From: Voacanga thouarsii
Taxonomy: Eukaryota > Streptophyta > Magnoliopsida > Gentianales > Apocynaceae
Reading direction: 5' to 3'
Assembly (NCBI GenBank): GCA_026120185.1
Contig: JANUWF010001938.1
Coordinates: 620,001 to 684,000, forward strand
Length of the DNA: 64,000 nt
The notes below the pieces were generated by a model. That model saw only the letters and a program-made list of their open reading frames with translations, made no database searches and was not told the origin of the DNA. The translations under genes were made by a program, and so were the position numbers. This document shows, in pieces, positions 38,401 to 49,628 of the stretch (its first letter is position 1; each line of letters starts with the position of its first letter).

Positions 38401-39458
38401 CCAAAAGGTTTCTTGTGACTTGTAGCTCTAAAAAGAATCAAATAATCATCTGTGAAAGGATTAAAAAAAAAAATGTCAATTTGGCCATAATAAGGATTTT
38501 GTAAGGTGATTCCCTTCCGTTTAACAAGGCAATGCTGCTTGTTTTTTTAGCTCAAAAGCATATGATGGTCCGAAATAGTGAATGGTACTAGTGCGTGCAG
38601 CACAGAACCAAGTACTGGTCGGAAATGCCATAACCAACCGGGAAATACTTGGGTGGGCCTGGTAGAGAATCGGATCCACCCAAGAATTTCCCTAACCAAA
38701 AAACCCATGATCTTAATCCTATATATCTTTGTGGGGATTACATGGAATACCAGTCTCAGATCATTGATTTTTCTACCTTGCTTCAGAAAGCAATGATCTT
38801 TCCTTCCCTTCAGTCCTCCATACAATACATTACAAGATTTCGTGGCTCTCTCGAATCATTGTTCTTGACGATGTCATGGATTATTTGCCTTGCAGAACTG
38901 ATCCTTCTATCCATTTTCTATTCCTTCGTCCTAGAGTTCAAAAAAGTCACGGCTCTTTGAATACAGAGTGAAAAGAGTATATTTTGATAACCTTTCACCT
39001 CTGGTGACTGAAGTGTCCTAAACGCAGCAAGTTATCAGTTTGCCAATTTGCTTGAAATTTAGTTCATCCCGAACTATATCAATCCACAAGAATTGCCCGA
39101 CTGCATTGGTGGAGATGAGGACTGCAAAGCAGGAAGATGAAATTATAGATTTACTGACTAATAATTATCCTTTTATGATATCTGGGATGCCAAGGCCTGC
39201 CAAAGCTTGTGCTGCAGAAGCAGGAATGTTAGCTAATCGTCCATGGAAGCCTAGTAACAAGATTACCTTCTGTTGGTTGGAGCCTAAAGATCCTAATTTC
39301 CCGTAGCCAAGAAGATTAAGCTGCTGACCAGAAAGAATGCCTCGGTGACTGAAATCCTGCTCAAGGTCCTTTCTAATTAAACCATTGCCAGTACTCATTT
39401 CCTTTCTTAGCAAACACAAACTGTTGGTTCTGTTCTTAACTTTTTGTCTTCTTTGCAG

Positions 39459-39599
39459 CATCAATTGACAGAGGAAGAAAAGCTTGCTAATCAACAGGCG
39501 GAGACCTTGCAACCCCACTACGAGAATTTTGAGCTGATAGATGGTGTCTGTGCTGATGCTAGTGCCTATGGATTGGCAGATAGTCTCAGAGATGCATGA
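39459..39599 (+). pseudogene. Possible orphan terminal exon
   Basis: A good acceptor (TTTTTGTCTTCTTTGCAG) opens a 46-codon frame (HQLTEEEKLANQQAETLQPH, then FELIDGVCADASAYGLADSL) ending in TGA and followed by T-rich, UTR-like sequence. The composition looks like a real protein, but I do not recognise the family and found no matching upstream exon with confidence. It may be a relic brought in between duplication units A and B, or the last exon of an unresolved gene. Confidence 0.35.
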
Positions 39600-40290
39600 G
39601 GGTTCCTCATTTCTAGAGGCTCCATGCTTATGTCTTCTAAAAAGATTTTTTTTCCCCGTATTTGTGTTGTAACTTTTAGAGATCAATGTTAATAGTATGA
39701 AGCCCCTTTGGTTTAATAATGTGGATATTAGTAGCCACTAGATTTTTACCCAATTGTATAGTTGAAGCATTTGGCTGAAAAGCTGATCAAATCAAACAGC
39801 TCTGTCCATAGCTAAACCCTAAATTGAGGAAATTTATTGACTATTTTTCATATTACCGTAACATCTTAGGTAGAAAAATTTCTCAGTCAATCTTATGTCT
39901 ATGAATTTATCTAGGGTTAGTTTGTGCTTTTTTTAATAATAAAAAATATATGCAATTATTATTTTTTAAATATATATTATAAAAATTTTTTGTATATACA
40001 TCGTTTGAAAATAGTGTATAGCAGTAAAGTTTAAAAAAAATTCCAAATTGCATATAGTAATTAAGTATAAAGAATTTTTTGAGTTTATAAATCCCATATG
40101 ACAGTTAAGCAGAAAAAAAATTTGTATGCAGTTGTCAGTGCTTGTAAGAATCTTCATTCTTTTTTTTTTTTTTTTTTTTTTGTATTTTGATTATTGAGAA
40201 AAACTAATGAAAAGCATAAAAAATGACGAGAAACAAGAGGACAGGGAAGCCGTTGTAACGTTCGAATCTACGGGCCAGCGTTTTGTGATT

Positions 40291-40530
40291 TTCAGATTTT
40301 GGGCTTGAAGAGTAAACAGGCATTGTAACATCACAGTACAAAGTGGACATTAACACCAAAGGGACTGGACAACCAATTAAGCTCCTAAGTGGGCCAAGAC
40401 CGGTCTGGATTTCAGATTTTGCTCTTGAAGAGTAAACAGGCATGGTAACATCCCAATCAAAGTGGGCTTTATCTCCAAAGGGACCGGACACCCAATTAAG
40501 CTCCTAAGTGGGCCAAGGCCGGGTGTGGTT
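40291..40530. repeat. Tandem repeat, two copies of 120 bp
   Basis: Copies 40291-40410 and 40411-40530 share TTCAGATTTT, CTTGAAGAGTAAACAGGCAT, CCAATTAAGCTCCTAAGTGG and GCCAAG at identical offsets, with scattered substitutions. No coding function was seen. Confidence 0.9.
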
Positions 40531-40789
40531 TTCCTGACAGATTCTAACATCTCTCTGCCCTCTGACGTCTGTAGTCAACCGAATCATTCCTGAATTATAC
40601 CAACTAACCCATCTTAATACATTTTATCCCCTTGGATTGAAATACCTCTGACGCATTGATAAAAAATGGAATAAAAATAATAATAAATAAAATTCTGAAT
40701 TGGGAGATAATTACAAAAGTATTTATGGTAATCTTTATCCATTGTGTAATACACACTTATTAATAGACAGTCGACCTAATATCGAAAAT

Positions 40790-41085
40790 CAGGAAAAATG
40801 GGGAGCAGGCAAAAGAACTAGTCGAGATCTTCTAGTGAAATTGAAAGAAAGCAGTGATCCATTGGCTTATTTACCTTAGCTGGAATCCCCTAGAAAAGAG
40901 GAAACTTTGACCCCTCAGACGTGGTGAACCGGGTAACCATCACGATCCGAATAAGAGGTAGACTTATGCACTTCACTCGTTACCACTAAACGACGGAGCG
41001 GAAGGAGGGACTTGAACCCTCAACCTCAGCCTTGGCAAGGCTATGGTGACGCGCCACTGGAATTCCCCAGGAGGAGGGATCACAG
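40790..41085. other. Probable nuclear insert of mitochondrial DNA (NUMT)
   Basis: A block clearly richer in GC than its flanks interrupts the alignment of unit B with unit A. It contains, on the minus strand, the anticodon arm and 3' half of plant mitochondrial tRNA-Gly. The GC content and the tRNA support an organellar source. The rest of the block was not identified. Confidence 0.55.
40997..41044 (-). pseudogene. trnG: Partial mitochondrial tRNA-Gly(GCC)
   Basis: The reverse complement reads ATAGCC-TTGCCAA-GGCT through the B box GGGTTCAAGTCCC to the acceptor stem end CCTTCCGCT. This is the plant mitochondrial tRNA-Gly from the anticodon arm onward, anticodon GCC. The 5' acceptor strand and D arm are replaced by other sequence (GGCGCGTCACC), so no cloverleaf can form. 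Confidence 0.65.
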
Positions 41086-41449
41086 TATATACTTTTTATG
41101 TAATAATTGAAGCGTTACGTATTTTTTATAGAGATCATATTCACGCTGATATTGCAGGAAGTAAACTTAAAAGAGAAAAAAGATATTAACTTGTACTTTG
41201 TTAATTTATTATTTGATGATTTTATTGAAAAAGATAAAATTACGGTTAAAATTATTATAATATCTTGACAATTTCTCTCGTTCGTAAAATATTCAAATTT
41301 ATTAAATGTATCAAATTTCATACATTATAAGATACATCTAATAATACAAATCAAGATAGTCATATAAAGCGTATATAAAAATATTAAATATCTACAAAAT
41401 CTTAAACGTAAATTTCCTTCAAAATTTCACAAGACACCTATCTCAAGTC

Positions 41450-41457
41450 TATATAAA
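41450..41457 (+). promoter_or_regulatory. TATA box of small ORF copy B
   Basis: TATATAAA, 68 bp before the ATG at 41518, in the same conserved promoter block as copy A. Confidence 0.65.
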
Positions 41458-41517
41458 CGAGTACTTTTTCATGTTTGCATTGCTTCACAAAGTAGGGCTA
41501 GAAAGCACGCAGAGAAG

Positions 41518-41655
41518 ATGGTGTGCGACTTCAATTCTTTTGTGAAGTTCTTGGTCTCCCTCTTGGGCGGAGCCTGGTTTCAGAGTGCTTTTCTCATGGA
41601 CTTCTGCTTGCAAACAAAGGAAACAAAGATGGTTGCTCCTGAAATATCCCCATAA
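41518..41655 (+). CDS. Small 45-aa peptide, copy B (function unknown)
   Basis: Paralogue of the ORF at 37849-37986, starting MVCDFNSFVKFLVSLLGGAW and ending with Pro before TAA. Conserved features are DFNSF (4-8), KFLVSL (10-15), GGA (17-19), FQ (21-22), AFL (24-26), DFCLQT (28-33) and TKM (36-38). The differing residues are mostly in the C-terminal third. Identical length without any indel across 138 bp, while the flanks have many indels, argues for selection on the frame. TATA spacing is 68 bp. Function and localisation are unknown; no Cys pattern or signal peptide of a known secreted peptide family is present. Confidence 0.55.
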   Translation: MVCDFNSFVKFLVSLLGGAWFQSAFLMDFCLQTKETKMVAPEISP

Positions 41656-42054
41656 TATGGGTGGTAAGACAAAAACAATTGAACTGGCGTGTAATTAATA
41701 TAGAATATCTTTGTCTCTCTTTCCATTGTGGAATTTCAATATCATATGATTGCTTGAGAATTGGTTTTCATTTCTCCTAGAAATAGTGGACTTCATATTG
41801 ATGTTGTTCGATATTAATTTTCGATATGGTTGCGTCAAAAGAAAGACGTAAAGAGGAGTAAGAAAGTGTTGATTTTTCTTGCAAATCCCCATCACTACAC
41901 CATATAACATGCAAACTCTCATTCTCATACGAGAATGGTTATTTATGCAATTTCAGGCAATCAACATTTGCTTTCTCGACACTCTTACATGGTTATGCTC
42001 TTATTGATCACAAAAACTATTTATGAAGTTTTTAATTGGGAATTTAGAAGTTGA

Positions 42055-42545
42055 TTTCAAGGTTGGCTGAAGCTCAAAATACTGTTCTGGCTTTGTGTTC
42101 ACTCTAAAAATCCAAATGAACAAATGCCCTTTTGACTTCACCTAGTTATTCAGTTTTTATCTGCAATGATTCTCCGACTGCGGGGGCTTCTTGCAATGGC
42201 AATTCCTCTGGAAGCTCTATGTCCACCTGTTTTAAGATGAATAAAAGATGAGATAGCATTTTCTGATTTGTGTTTCTATTCAAATTAGAATATTCTGTAG
42301 AATGAGGCCCCAATCTGCCCATCATCTGAGATCTCACAAATATACACGAACACACACGATACAATTACCGCTTTGCCGTTGTGAAAATTGCTCAAAACAA
42401 GAAATGAAAGTGAAAAATGAAATCATCAGACCTCAACAAAGCAGATAACCCCAAATGCGTTGGCTCTGACCCTGTCAACCCTATGAATTTTATGATGATG
42501 ATGCCTTGGGACCAGATATGTTAGTTTCTGCAATACTTGTGAAAA
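42055..42545 (-). pseudogene. MTP relic (exons 6 and 7-like) in unit B
   Basis: Two blocks match the intact transporter in minus-strand order. About 42545-42430 resembles exon 6 (QKLTYLV, RVRANAFGVI, FVE). About 42222-42055 resembles exon 7 (VDIELPEELPLQEAPAVGES, then stops and a shifted frame). The upstream five exons are missing, so this is a dead 3' fragment. Confidence 0.8.
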
Positions 42546-43165
42546 ACTTCAAAAAATAATGGTTCAGCTCCAAAGTTTCTTGTGATTTGTAGGTCTAAAA
42601 AGGATAAAATAATCATCTGTGCAAGCGCAAATGCATTGATATTTCATGCAAGCACATGATTTAAAGAAACACACACACACACACAAATTTGTCATATTAA
42701 GTATTTTTTGTGATTCCCTTCCGTTTAACAAAGCAATGTTCTTGTTTTTGTAGTTCAAAAGCATGTCATGGTCTGAAATAAATACTGAATGGTACTAATG
42801 TGCATGCTGCACAGAACCAAGAACTGGTCCGAAATGCCTTAACCATAAAACCCAAAATCTTCTTAATCTCATTGATTTTTGTTGGGATTACATGGAATAC
42901 TAGTCTCAGAGCATCAATTTTTCTACCTTGCTTCAGAAAGCAATGATCTTTCCTTTCTTTCAGTCCTTTATACAATAGATTTCAAGATCTCATGGCTTTC
43001 TCGCAATCTTGTTCTTGAGGATGTCATGGATTATTTGTCCTACAGAACTGATCCTTCTATGCATTTTCTATTCCTTCGTCTTAGCTTTCAGAAAACTCGG
43101 GGCTCTCCCACTACACGACTGATAAATGCAACCACAAATTGATGTTTCACAGTGTAAACTTGATT

Positions 43166-45890
43166 CTAATGCTGGCTGTTGGGGAGTCTGCTCACAATGG
43201 AGTGCTCTGGCTTGTGATCACACTCATAATCAAGGTGGACAAATGCCCTCTCAACTTCGGGAAGCTCTTCAATCTTAATCTGCAATGATTCTCCAATTGC
43301 ATGGGCTTCTTTCAGTGGCAAATCTTCCGGAAGCTCTATGTCTACCTATTATACAATGAGTAAGTCACAATCAGAAGCTATAGACTGAATATGCATTTTG
43401 AGCTTCATAGTAGAAGTTGAAGCCAGATAACAATGAGAATGAAAGAACATCAGTCTTTCATGAACTCTGAGATGAATTATACATAATAAGTCATGAATTA
43501 TAATCATCTTTACCTCAACAAAGTAGAGAACACCAAAGGTGTATGCCCGTACTGTGTCAACCCGTTTAATCCAAGGATGGTGCCTTAGAACTAGGTATGT
43601 AAGTTTCTGTAATACCTCAGGTGGAGCAGTTTGTCCCACAAGTGAAGCTGCAAGAAGCAGAAAGTCACACGTTTATAAGAACCATAATACAAAGATTGAT
43701 CTTTGTTCCCCCTTTCCTCTTTCATAGCTATGATTCTACACTAGCAATCAGAATTTGCAATGTCCATTGGATGAGCTCAGTTGGGAGAAGTTAACCTCGG
43801 CAATATCCCTCAGCAGGACCTATTCAATGACTTGAAACCATTCATCATTGAACCATTGCCTACAAGCATGCCATGAGAATTTTGCTACTGTTTATGTTCT
43901 TAATCCTGAATCCTAAACACTCACTAGACTGAAGTTGTTCTCACCATGAAATTACTTTCATTAATAAAGGTTTTATTTATGAGCTGTAAATAGCTTGAGG
44001 GAAAGCTAAGATGAAAAAGAATTTACATATGTGTATAATACTGAAGTAGTCTAGGTCTTATTGCACATTGAGGTATTATAATAAATTGTATCATACTCAG
44101 TTAGGTCTAATGTTGTATTGGAAAGTGAGTTTGTCTCTTCCGTTAGTACTTGAAAAATAAACCTATGCAGGCACATGAGTAAAAGAAGATACCTGCATTT
44201 TCTAGAACAGTTCCTGACCAATTTGAGATTGTATATACAGCGAGAACTATTGCACCAGTAGGATCAATCCACCAGTAGTACTTATCACCAAGAACAGCAG
44301 CTACCAATCCAACCACATTTGTTACCACGTCAAAGTAATGGTCCTGATTATTAGAAGTTAGCAGTTAAGTATATTCTTACCAGATGACACAGAAATTAAG
44401 AATGGCAGTATTCTACAATTCAAAGGACATTCTTTAGTTGCATTATGTCTAATACCTTGGCATAGGCTCTGACTAGCTTATTTCCCGAGCTTCTGCAGTA
44501 AATCCAAAGCAGAAGTTTCACACCAGTGGCTGTCAACATGATTATGTACAACCAGAGCAGTTTTGCTGAACTCATCTTTTCTGAAGGTTCATCTTTAATC
44601 AATTGTTCTATAGCCTGAATAAGCACCTGAAAACCTGCATTGAACATGACTTGATCAACAATATTAAATCTCTAGAAATAGTTCGAGGCTCTAGAGATAT
44701 GCCATAACTACAAGAAGACTCATGGTCAGAAATAGCTAATAACTACATGCAACACAAATCATATATTTAAAACAGATTTTGTGCTACAAGTCTATGAGAA
44801 AGTTGTCAAAGAACCAACAACATACCAAGAGTTGCCATGACAGCAGCAAAGATGATGATGCCCACTGGTTGCATTCTTAATTTTCCAATAGGATATTGGT
44901 AGATGTTTATGTTCTTCATCGACAAGTGAGTGCACCAAAGAATACCACCAGCCAAAAGATCGAGCAATGAATCAAGTGTTGATGCTGCAATAGCCAAGGA
45001 TCCACTCTTGATAGTAGCATAAATCTGATAATAAACACAAGTTATGATTTCAAAAAAATAATTAAAAAAATTAAAAAATAAAAAAACAAACGAGCATAAC
45101 TCAACTAATGAATTCCATACTGAAATGTCAATCATTTTTTTCCACTTTGAAATCCATGAAGTAGCATAAACAAAAGCTGCAATGTGGCTTAAAAAGAAAC
45201 AGATAATCATGTTGAAAAATTATCCTGCTGGTACATTGAAAACAGATGATAGGGAGCTGATCAGATTACTCGACTTCTAAACCTGCTTAGAAGTGAAATG
45301 CAGATTTCCAGGAGGAACAGCAAAACTAAGTCAATTACTCATTTGAAGGACTAAAACTGGTTAATGTGCATTACCTTGAATGCAAGTAAAAAGACATTTG
45401 CCCAATTAGAAATATTCATTGCTCTTTCATGCTGTGCTTGTTCTTTGATGTCTTGTTCTTCATCAATGTCATTGGATAAGGACAGAGAATCCACATCTTC
45501 AAAGGACTTCAGGGTAGCAAATTGCCTTTCGTAGTATTCTTTCTCTCCTACAAAGAAGGAAATCATTTACTGATTTTTGAGAAAGAGAATAAAATGTTAC
45601 AAGTTCATATGAGAAGTAGGATTTCTCTAGCTTGACGGAATTTTAACAGCAATTTCAACAAATTATCATCAATGAAGGACACAATTAACAGAATGTTGGC
45701 TTTTACCTTGAGCTAAACCAGTCATTCTGGAAAGGTCAAGATTATGAAAAGGAGTATCAGGATCAATTCCTGTCCTAACCTTTTCAGGCAGCTTAGAGAA
45801 GAAATCACATTTGATACTATTAACTGAATTGCGACGTAGTTGATTAGGCTTCGGACTTTCACTTGATAGTAAAGGCTTCTTCATATCCAT
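43166..45890 (-). CDS. MTP9/10: Metal tolerance protein, Mn-type CDF transporter (MTP9/10 class)
   Basis: Cation diffusion facilitator that exports Mn(II) from the cytosol into an endomembrane compartment in exchange for protons. Seven exons: 45890-45707, 45547-45375, 45024-44826, 44634-44456, 44343-44193, 43647-43514, 43345-43166, giving 399 residues, the usual length. Both metal-site motifs of the Mn subgroup are intact: DSLLD in membrane helix 2 (exon 3, [14 protein letters not shown]) and DHYFD at the start of exon 5. [13 protein letters not shown] and the C-terminal cytosolic domain ([33 protein letters not shown]) are also present. [14 protein letters not shown] at the exon 2 start points to MTP9/10 rather than MTP11. 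ATG 45890 was chosen; an alternative phase-compatible first exon lies at 48578-48776. Confidence 0.92.
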
Positions 45891-48577
45891 ATTCACTCAA
45901 TGATAATAAAATTACTCGAAACCCCTTTTTTGATTCATTAATCAGAAACTTCCAGTTCAATAGAGAGCCCAGAGCTAAAATATCTGATGCACACCTGACA
46001 AAACTCTAAAATAACACTGATATGTTGAATTGAAGCACATTATGCAACCCGACGGAGGAAGCCACTATATAAAATAAAGGGAAACCAGTGATCATCATCA
46101 AGAAAAGCACAGGGTATACATTTAACATGCAGGTTGTGCATGTCGAAGTCTTTTCCTGGAAGAAGGATCATTGAACAGCCTGGCCAGATATCCTGTGGGG
46201 GGTTCTTCAAAAAACCACTCTAGAGAAAACTACTAATGGAAAAGGTACCGCTACAAAGGAAAGTCAACAATTAAAAATTGGAAAAATGCATCATACTAAC
46301 AGTCATCTGTGCATTTTCTTTCTCAATTTTCTTCTACGATCTATTTCTGCATATATCAATCTCTGTTGTACTTGTTACTTTGGTTTGATGAGAGTAATAG
46401 CAGCAGCTGTTTTCTCTCGCCATTAATGGCTTATGTAACGACCAACGTAAGGCCTCAAGTCCTTTGACCATGTCTGAATGGCTAAGGCACTTAATTTTCC
46501 TTTGTTTGGGGTCTCCACGAAATTATTGTCTCAATAACCGTTTTCTTGAATTATAAGTCACGGACTCGAGAGCTAATTAATTTGTTTTGTTAAAGCAACC
46601 ATTTGCCTTTCCATCATAATACTAGTACTAGAAATGGCATTCATAGATGCCGTGCCAAATTCATTTATTTGCACTAGTCAAGGATGGCAGTTTGAAGCAA
46701 AGTCAAAGTGGTTGGCTGGTTGGTTGGTGATGACGGGATAGAAAAGATTTAAAATCTAAAGTATATACATATCAAGGTGTAATACTTCAAATTTTTATGG
46801 GATTGAAATAAGAAATGTGTATGGTATATAAGGATAGGCTTAAGTACCTATTGTCGATTTAGGATATCCATTTTGGCATACAAAAACAACGGCCAAGTAG
46901 TTAACCCTAATACTGTCAGGCTCATAGTCGCGCTCCTGAATCCACGGACGTGACACACGACGGTACTTGATTTCTTGAACCACAGTCCATGGTTTGGTTA
47001 CATCACATTCTACATTCATATAATGAATGCAACTTATTTTGTTTTGTTTCGTCAATGTTAGTAAAATTCAAGTAATTGTACTTGAAGCCAATGGTGTCAC
47101 CAATTTTCCCCGTAATTAAATGGTTTAAAATTTAAATATTTTATATTTTTATTTCAAAATATAAAAACTAATATTTTCTTCTTTGAACTAAACATATATT
47201 TTTATTTTCGTTTAAGAAATTTGAATTTTACTAATCTATATAAGATGATAACTTTTTCATAATTGAATGTTCTTTTTAAAACTTTACGCCAAGTTAAATG
47301 AAGATTTTTTTGAATGAATTGAGTATTATAAATTTCAAAATACAGAAATAATTAAATAACAGCAGTTTCAACATTGCAAAGGGCAAAATCATTTATGTAG
47401 CATGAATTTATTTATATATTTATATATTGCCAGCTAAAATTTTCGACTATTGAAAATTCACTCAAATATAAAAAATAAAATTAAATCAGTCATTAATGTT
47501 CTGTGACTTCTGTCTATGGCCACGACCTCTCACGACGGGATGTTGCTGCGGGCCGGCACAAATAAATTTATAAGCCTCATTAGAAGACATTTTTCTAAGC
47601 AAGATTCGTGGGTACAACCCCTTTATCTTATGCTACTATTTTTTATTTTTTATTTTTTGTAAGATTTTAGGAACTAGGAGCAGAGGAGAATTCAGGTTTA
47701 AAGCAAGATTCATAGGCCTCCAAGCATTTAAGTGAATGCTACCGTCGTCTTTTTTTTTTTCTTTTTTTTTCCCCTTCTTCATAGAAGGAGACTGCTAGCA
47801 TGTGACCGCTTTATAAGAAGGATATCATCATAACCATGATCATCACTTGCTCTAATAAATGAAGACCTTCGAAGTATGATATGACTGCATTGATGATGAT
47901 AGAGTAGTTGGGACACATGCTGTTCTCATCCTTCACTCCAGCATTGGACCCTTCATAATGACCTTTTGCATGAATTCCTATAGTGGTTTTCTGTCTAATC
48001 GATTGAAGGCGAATCAGTCTAGCTTTGAAACTACGTTTCTTGGATCACCACGCCTTAAAAAAACTTAAGGGTTCTACTAATAGTACATTTTTGGAGCTCA
48101 CGTTGGCTACCAAGTTATGTCATATGTGGGAAAAGCCGGCCCAAGACAGAAGAAGTTCCCTTGAGAGAAAAATGTGATGTACTCCAGTAAATGAACCGTT
48201 GGTCTGCTACCAAATATGACGATATGAAGATTAAAGAAACCAAAGAACTAATGGGTTATGGAAAAGGGAAGACTGGCATTAAAGAGTTGCGGTTGTTGAG
48301 TAGCATTAAATGAGAGGTTTCAGAAAGCCAGTGCTGCAATTGATTCAGAGAGGTAAACTCAACATCATCAACAATAACGACAGCGAAGTTTAGGTTAGCA
48401 CCGAAAGACACGAAGATCTCTTATGGCCATGGCATCAAAGAAACAAAAGGGAGTACTTAGTAAACTATTGCAATTCATATTTCAAGATTGTGACACGTGC
48501 ACTAATCTTGCAAGAAAGTGAGTGAGAAAATCCATTCCGGAACAGATTACATCGAAACAGAGAGGAAGAAGAAATAC
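45891..48577. other. MTP upstream region
   Basis: Promoter side of the transporter gene, then AT-rich DNA. I looked for further MTP exons matching the orphan exon 1 and saw none. Open frames here (for example 46840-47055) have no recognisable domain. Confidence 0.5.
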
Positions 48578-48776
48578 CTCGAAGCAAGCCCTTCGCAGAG
48601 GAGAGATCAATGTTAACAAGGTCCTCAGGATCTACTCCGCATTTCAACTTCTCTGGCAACCTCTGAATGAAATCGCCTTTCAGTAGACTCACTGAATTCA
48701 TGCGAGGCATTCCATCTTGATTCTCTTTCTTGAGCTCTCCCATCAAGGGCTCCACAAACCCATTTTGGAAATCCAT
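48578..48776 (-). CDS. Orphan or alternative MTP first exon
   Basis: An ATG-initiated 66-codon frame (ending GLLR) resembles exon 1 of the MTP9/10-class gene. Shared features are PRMNSVSLLKGDF versus [20 protein letters not shown], the G-DP motif and the NIDLSSAKGLLRG / [13 protein letters not shown] end. It stops at a GAG/GTATTT donor in phase 1, exactly the phase of the canonical exon 1, so it could splice to exon 2 at 45547 over 3 kb. No other exons of a second MTP gene follow it. It is either an alternative first exon or the remnant of a lost tandem copy. Confidence 0.6.
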
Positions 48777-48854
48777 GATGATGATGATGCCACAGCTACT
48801 CTAAATCTGTCTGCTCTTTGTGTATATGGGCAGCAGGCTTCTACCCTCTCGCTG

Positions 48855-48863
48855 CATATATAG
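48855..48863 (-). promoter_or_regulatory. Possible TATA box for the orphan MTP exon
   Basis: The minus strand reads CTATATATG about 80 bp upstream of the ATG at 48776, a normal TATA-to-start distance with a short leader. Confidence 0.4.
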
Positions 48864-49623
48864 AGACATAGTGGCAAAGCAGAAGCCAGCGACTATAAAT
48901 AGAGACTGGCTACCATCGTCTAGTGTAGGCCGACAATCTGCAATTATTTTGTCTTATTTGATTCAACGCACCATATTTTATATTTAAATAAATTTATTTT
49001 AAAAATAGAGAAAAATATAATGATAATTTTTTAAAATAAAAATTATTTAAATTAAAGCAATATTTTAGATTGGAATGAATTGCAAAAAAAAAAAAAAAAT
49101 CAATCTACTTACATACTTATTTTCTTTAAAAATTTTAAGATAAAATTTTATAGTATAAATTATAGTAATATTTTTTTACCTTTTTCTTTTTTCTAATTTT
49201 GGCCTGAAGATCATACTTCCGATGCGCACCAAACCCTTTTTGATTAGCAAGCAATGTTATAGGTTATTTCTTTCATTCCAATACGTTGATCTATGTATAT
49301 GGACAGAAAACAGGAAACAAAAAAGATTAAATTGATTGCATTCTCCTCTTTGATATATTTTTTTTTTACCAAAAGAAAAGAAATAAAAATAAAAACAGGC
49401 GTGCCATTGTCAAAAGAATCCAAATATGGACTTGGGAAGAGCAATAAGAAACAATTTAGAGCCATAGCCTATACTCAGATTTCTAAAGATGAGACATAGA
49501 TGCCGAATACATCGACGTGGGCCCGGGGGCCCATTGTTCACAGCCCTACAAAAATGGCAAATGGCAAACGCTAGATATAGAAGGTATGTGACAAAATTTT
49601 CTTTTTAAATAATCTATAAATGT
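48864..49623. other. Intergenic between MTP exon and copia element
   Basis: AT-rich DNA with A and T tracts. No gene was seen. Confidence 0.5.
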
Positions 49624-49628
49624 TTTAT

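Larger units (their letters stand above)
37200..38960. repeat. Duplicated unit A: small ORF plus MTP relic
   Basis: Collinear with 40530-43115. Shared blocks in order: upstream TTATTAAATGTATCAAA, ATAAGATACCTCTAATAAT, TATA box, the 45-codon ORF, the relic MTP exon 6, then the stretch around TTTTTCTACCTTGCTTCAGA and TTTTCTATTCCTTCGTC. Divergence is high enough to place the duplication well in the past. Confidence 0.8.
40530..43115. repeat. Duplicated unit B: small ORF plus MTP relic
   Basis: Collinear with unit A (37200-38960) but longer, because of a mitochondrial-like insert at 40790-41085 and retention of an additional MTP 3' exon. It ends about 50 bp before the stop of the intact transporter gene. 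Confidence 0.8.

Noticed and set aside
39165..39686. 173-codon minus-strand frame ending GRLANIPASAAQALAGLGIP
   Set aside because: It overlaps the plus-strand candidate exon antisense, has no recognisable domain, and its start region reads through low-quality sequence. It was not strong enough to call.
40997..41044. Functional nuclear tRNA-Gly gene
   Set aside because: The 5' acceptor strand and D arm do not pair with the 3' half, so it cannot fold into a tRNA.
38547..42975. Similar minus-strand frames in both duplicated units (KDHCFLKQGRKI in each)
   Set aside because: They sit at corresponding positions of the segmental duplication and lack a shared start or stop. The conserved frame can be explained by DNA similarity alone, and no family is recognised.
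46840..47055. 71-codon minus-strand frame upstream of MTP
   Set aside because: No similarity to MTP exons or any known family, and AT-rich flanks.
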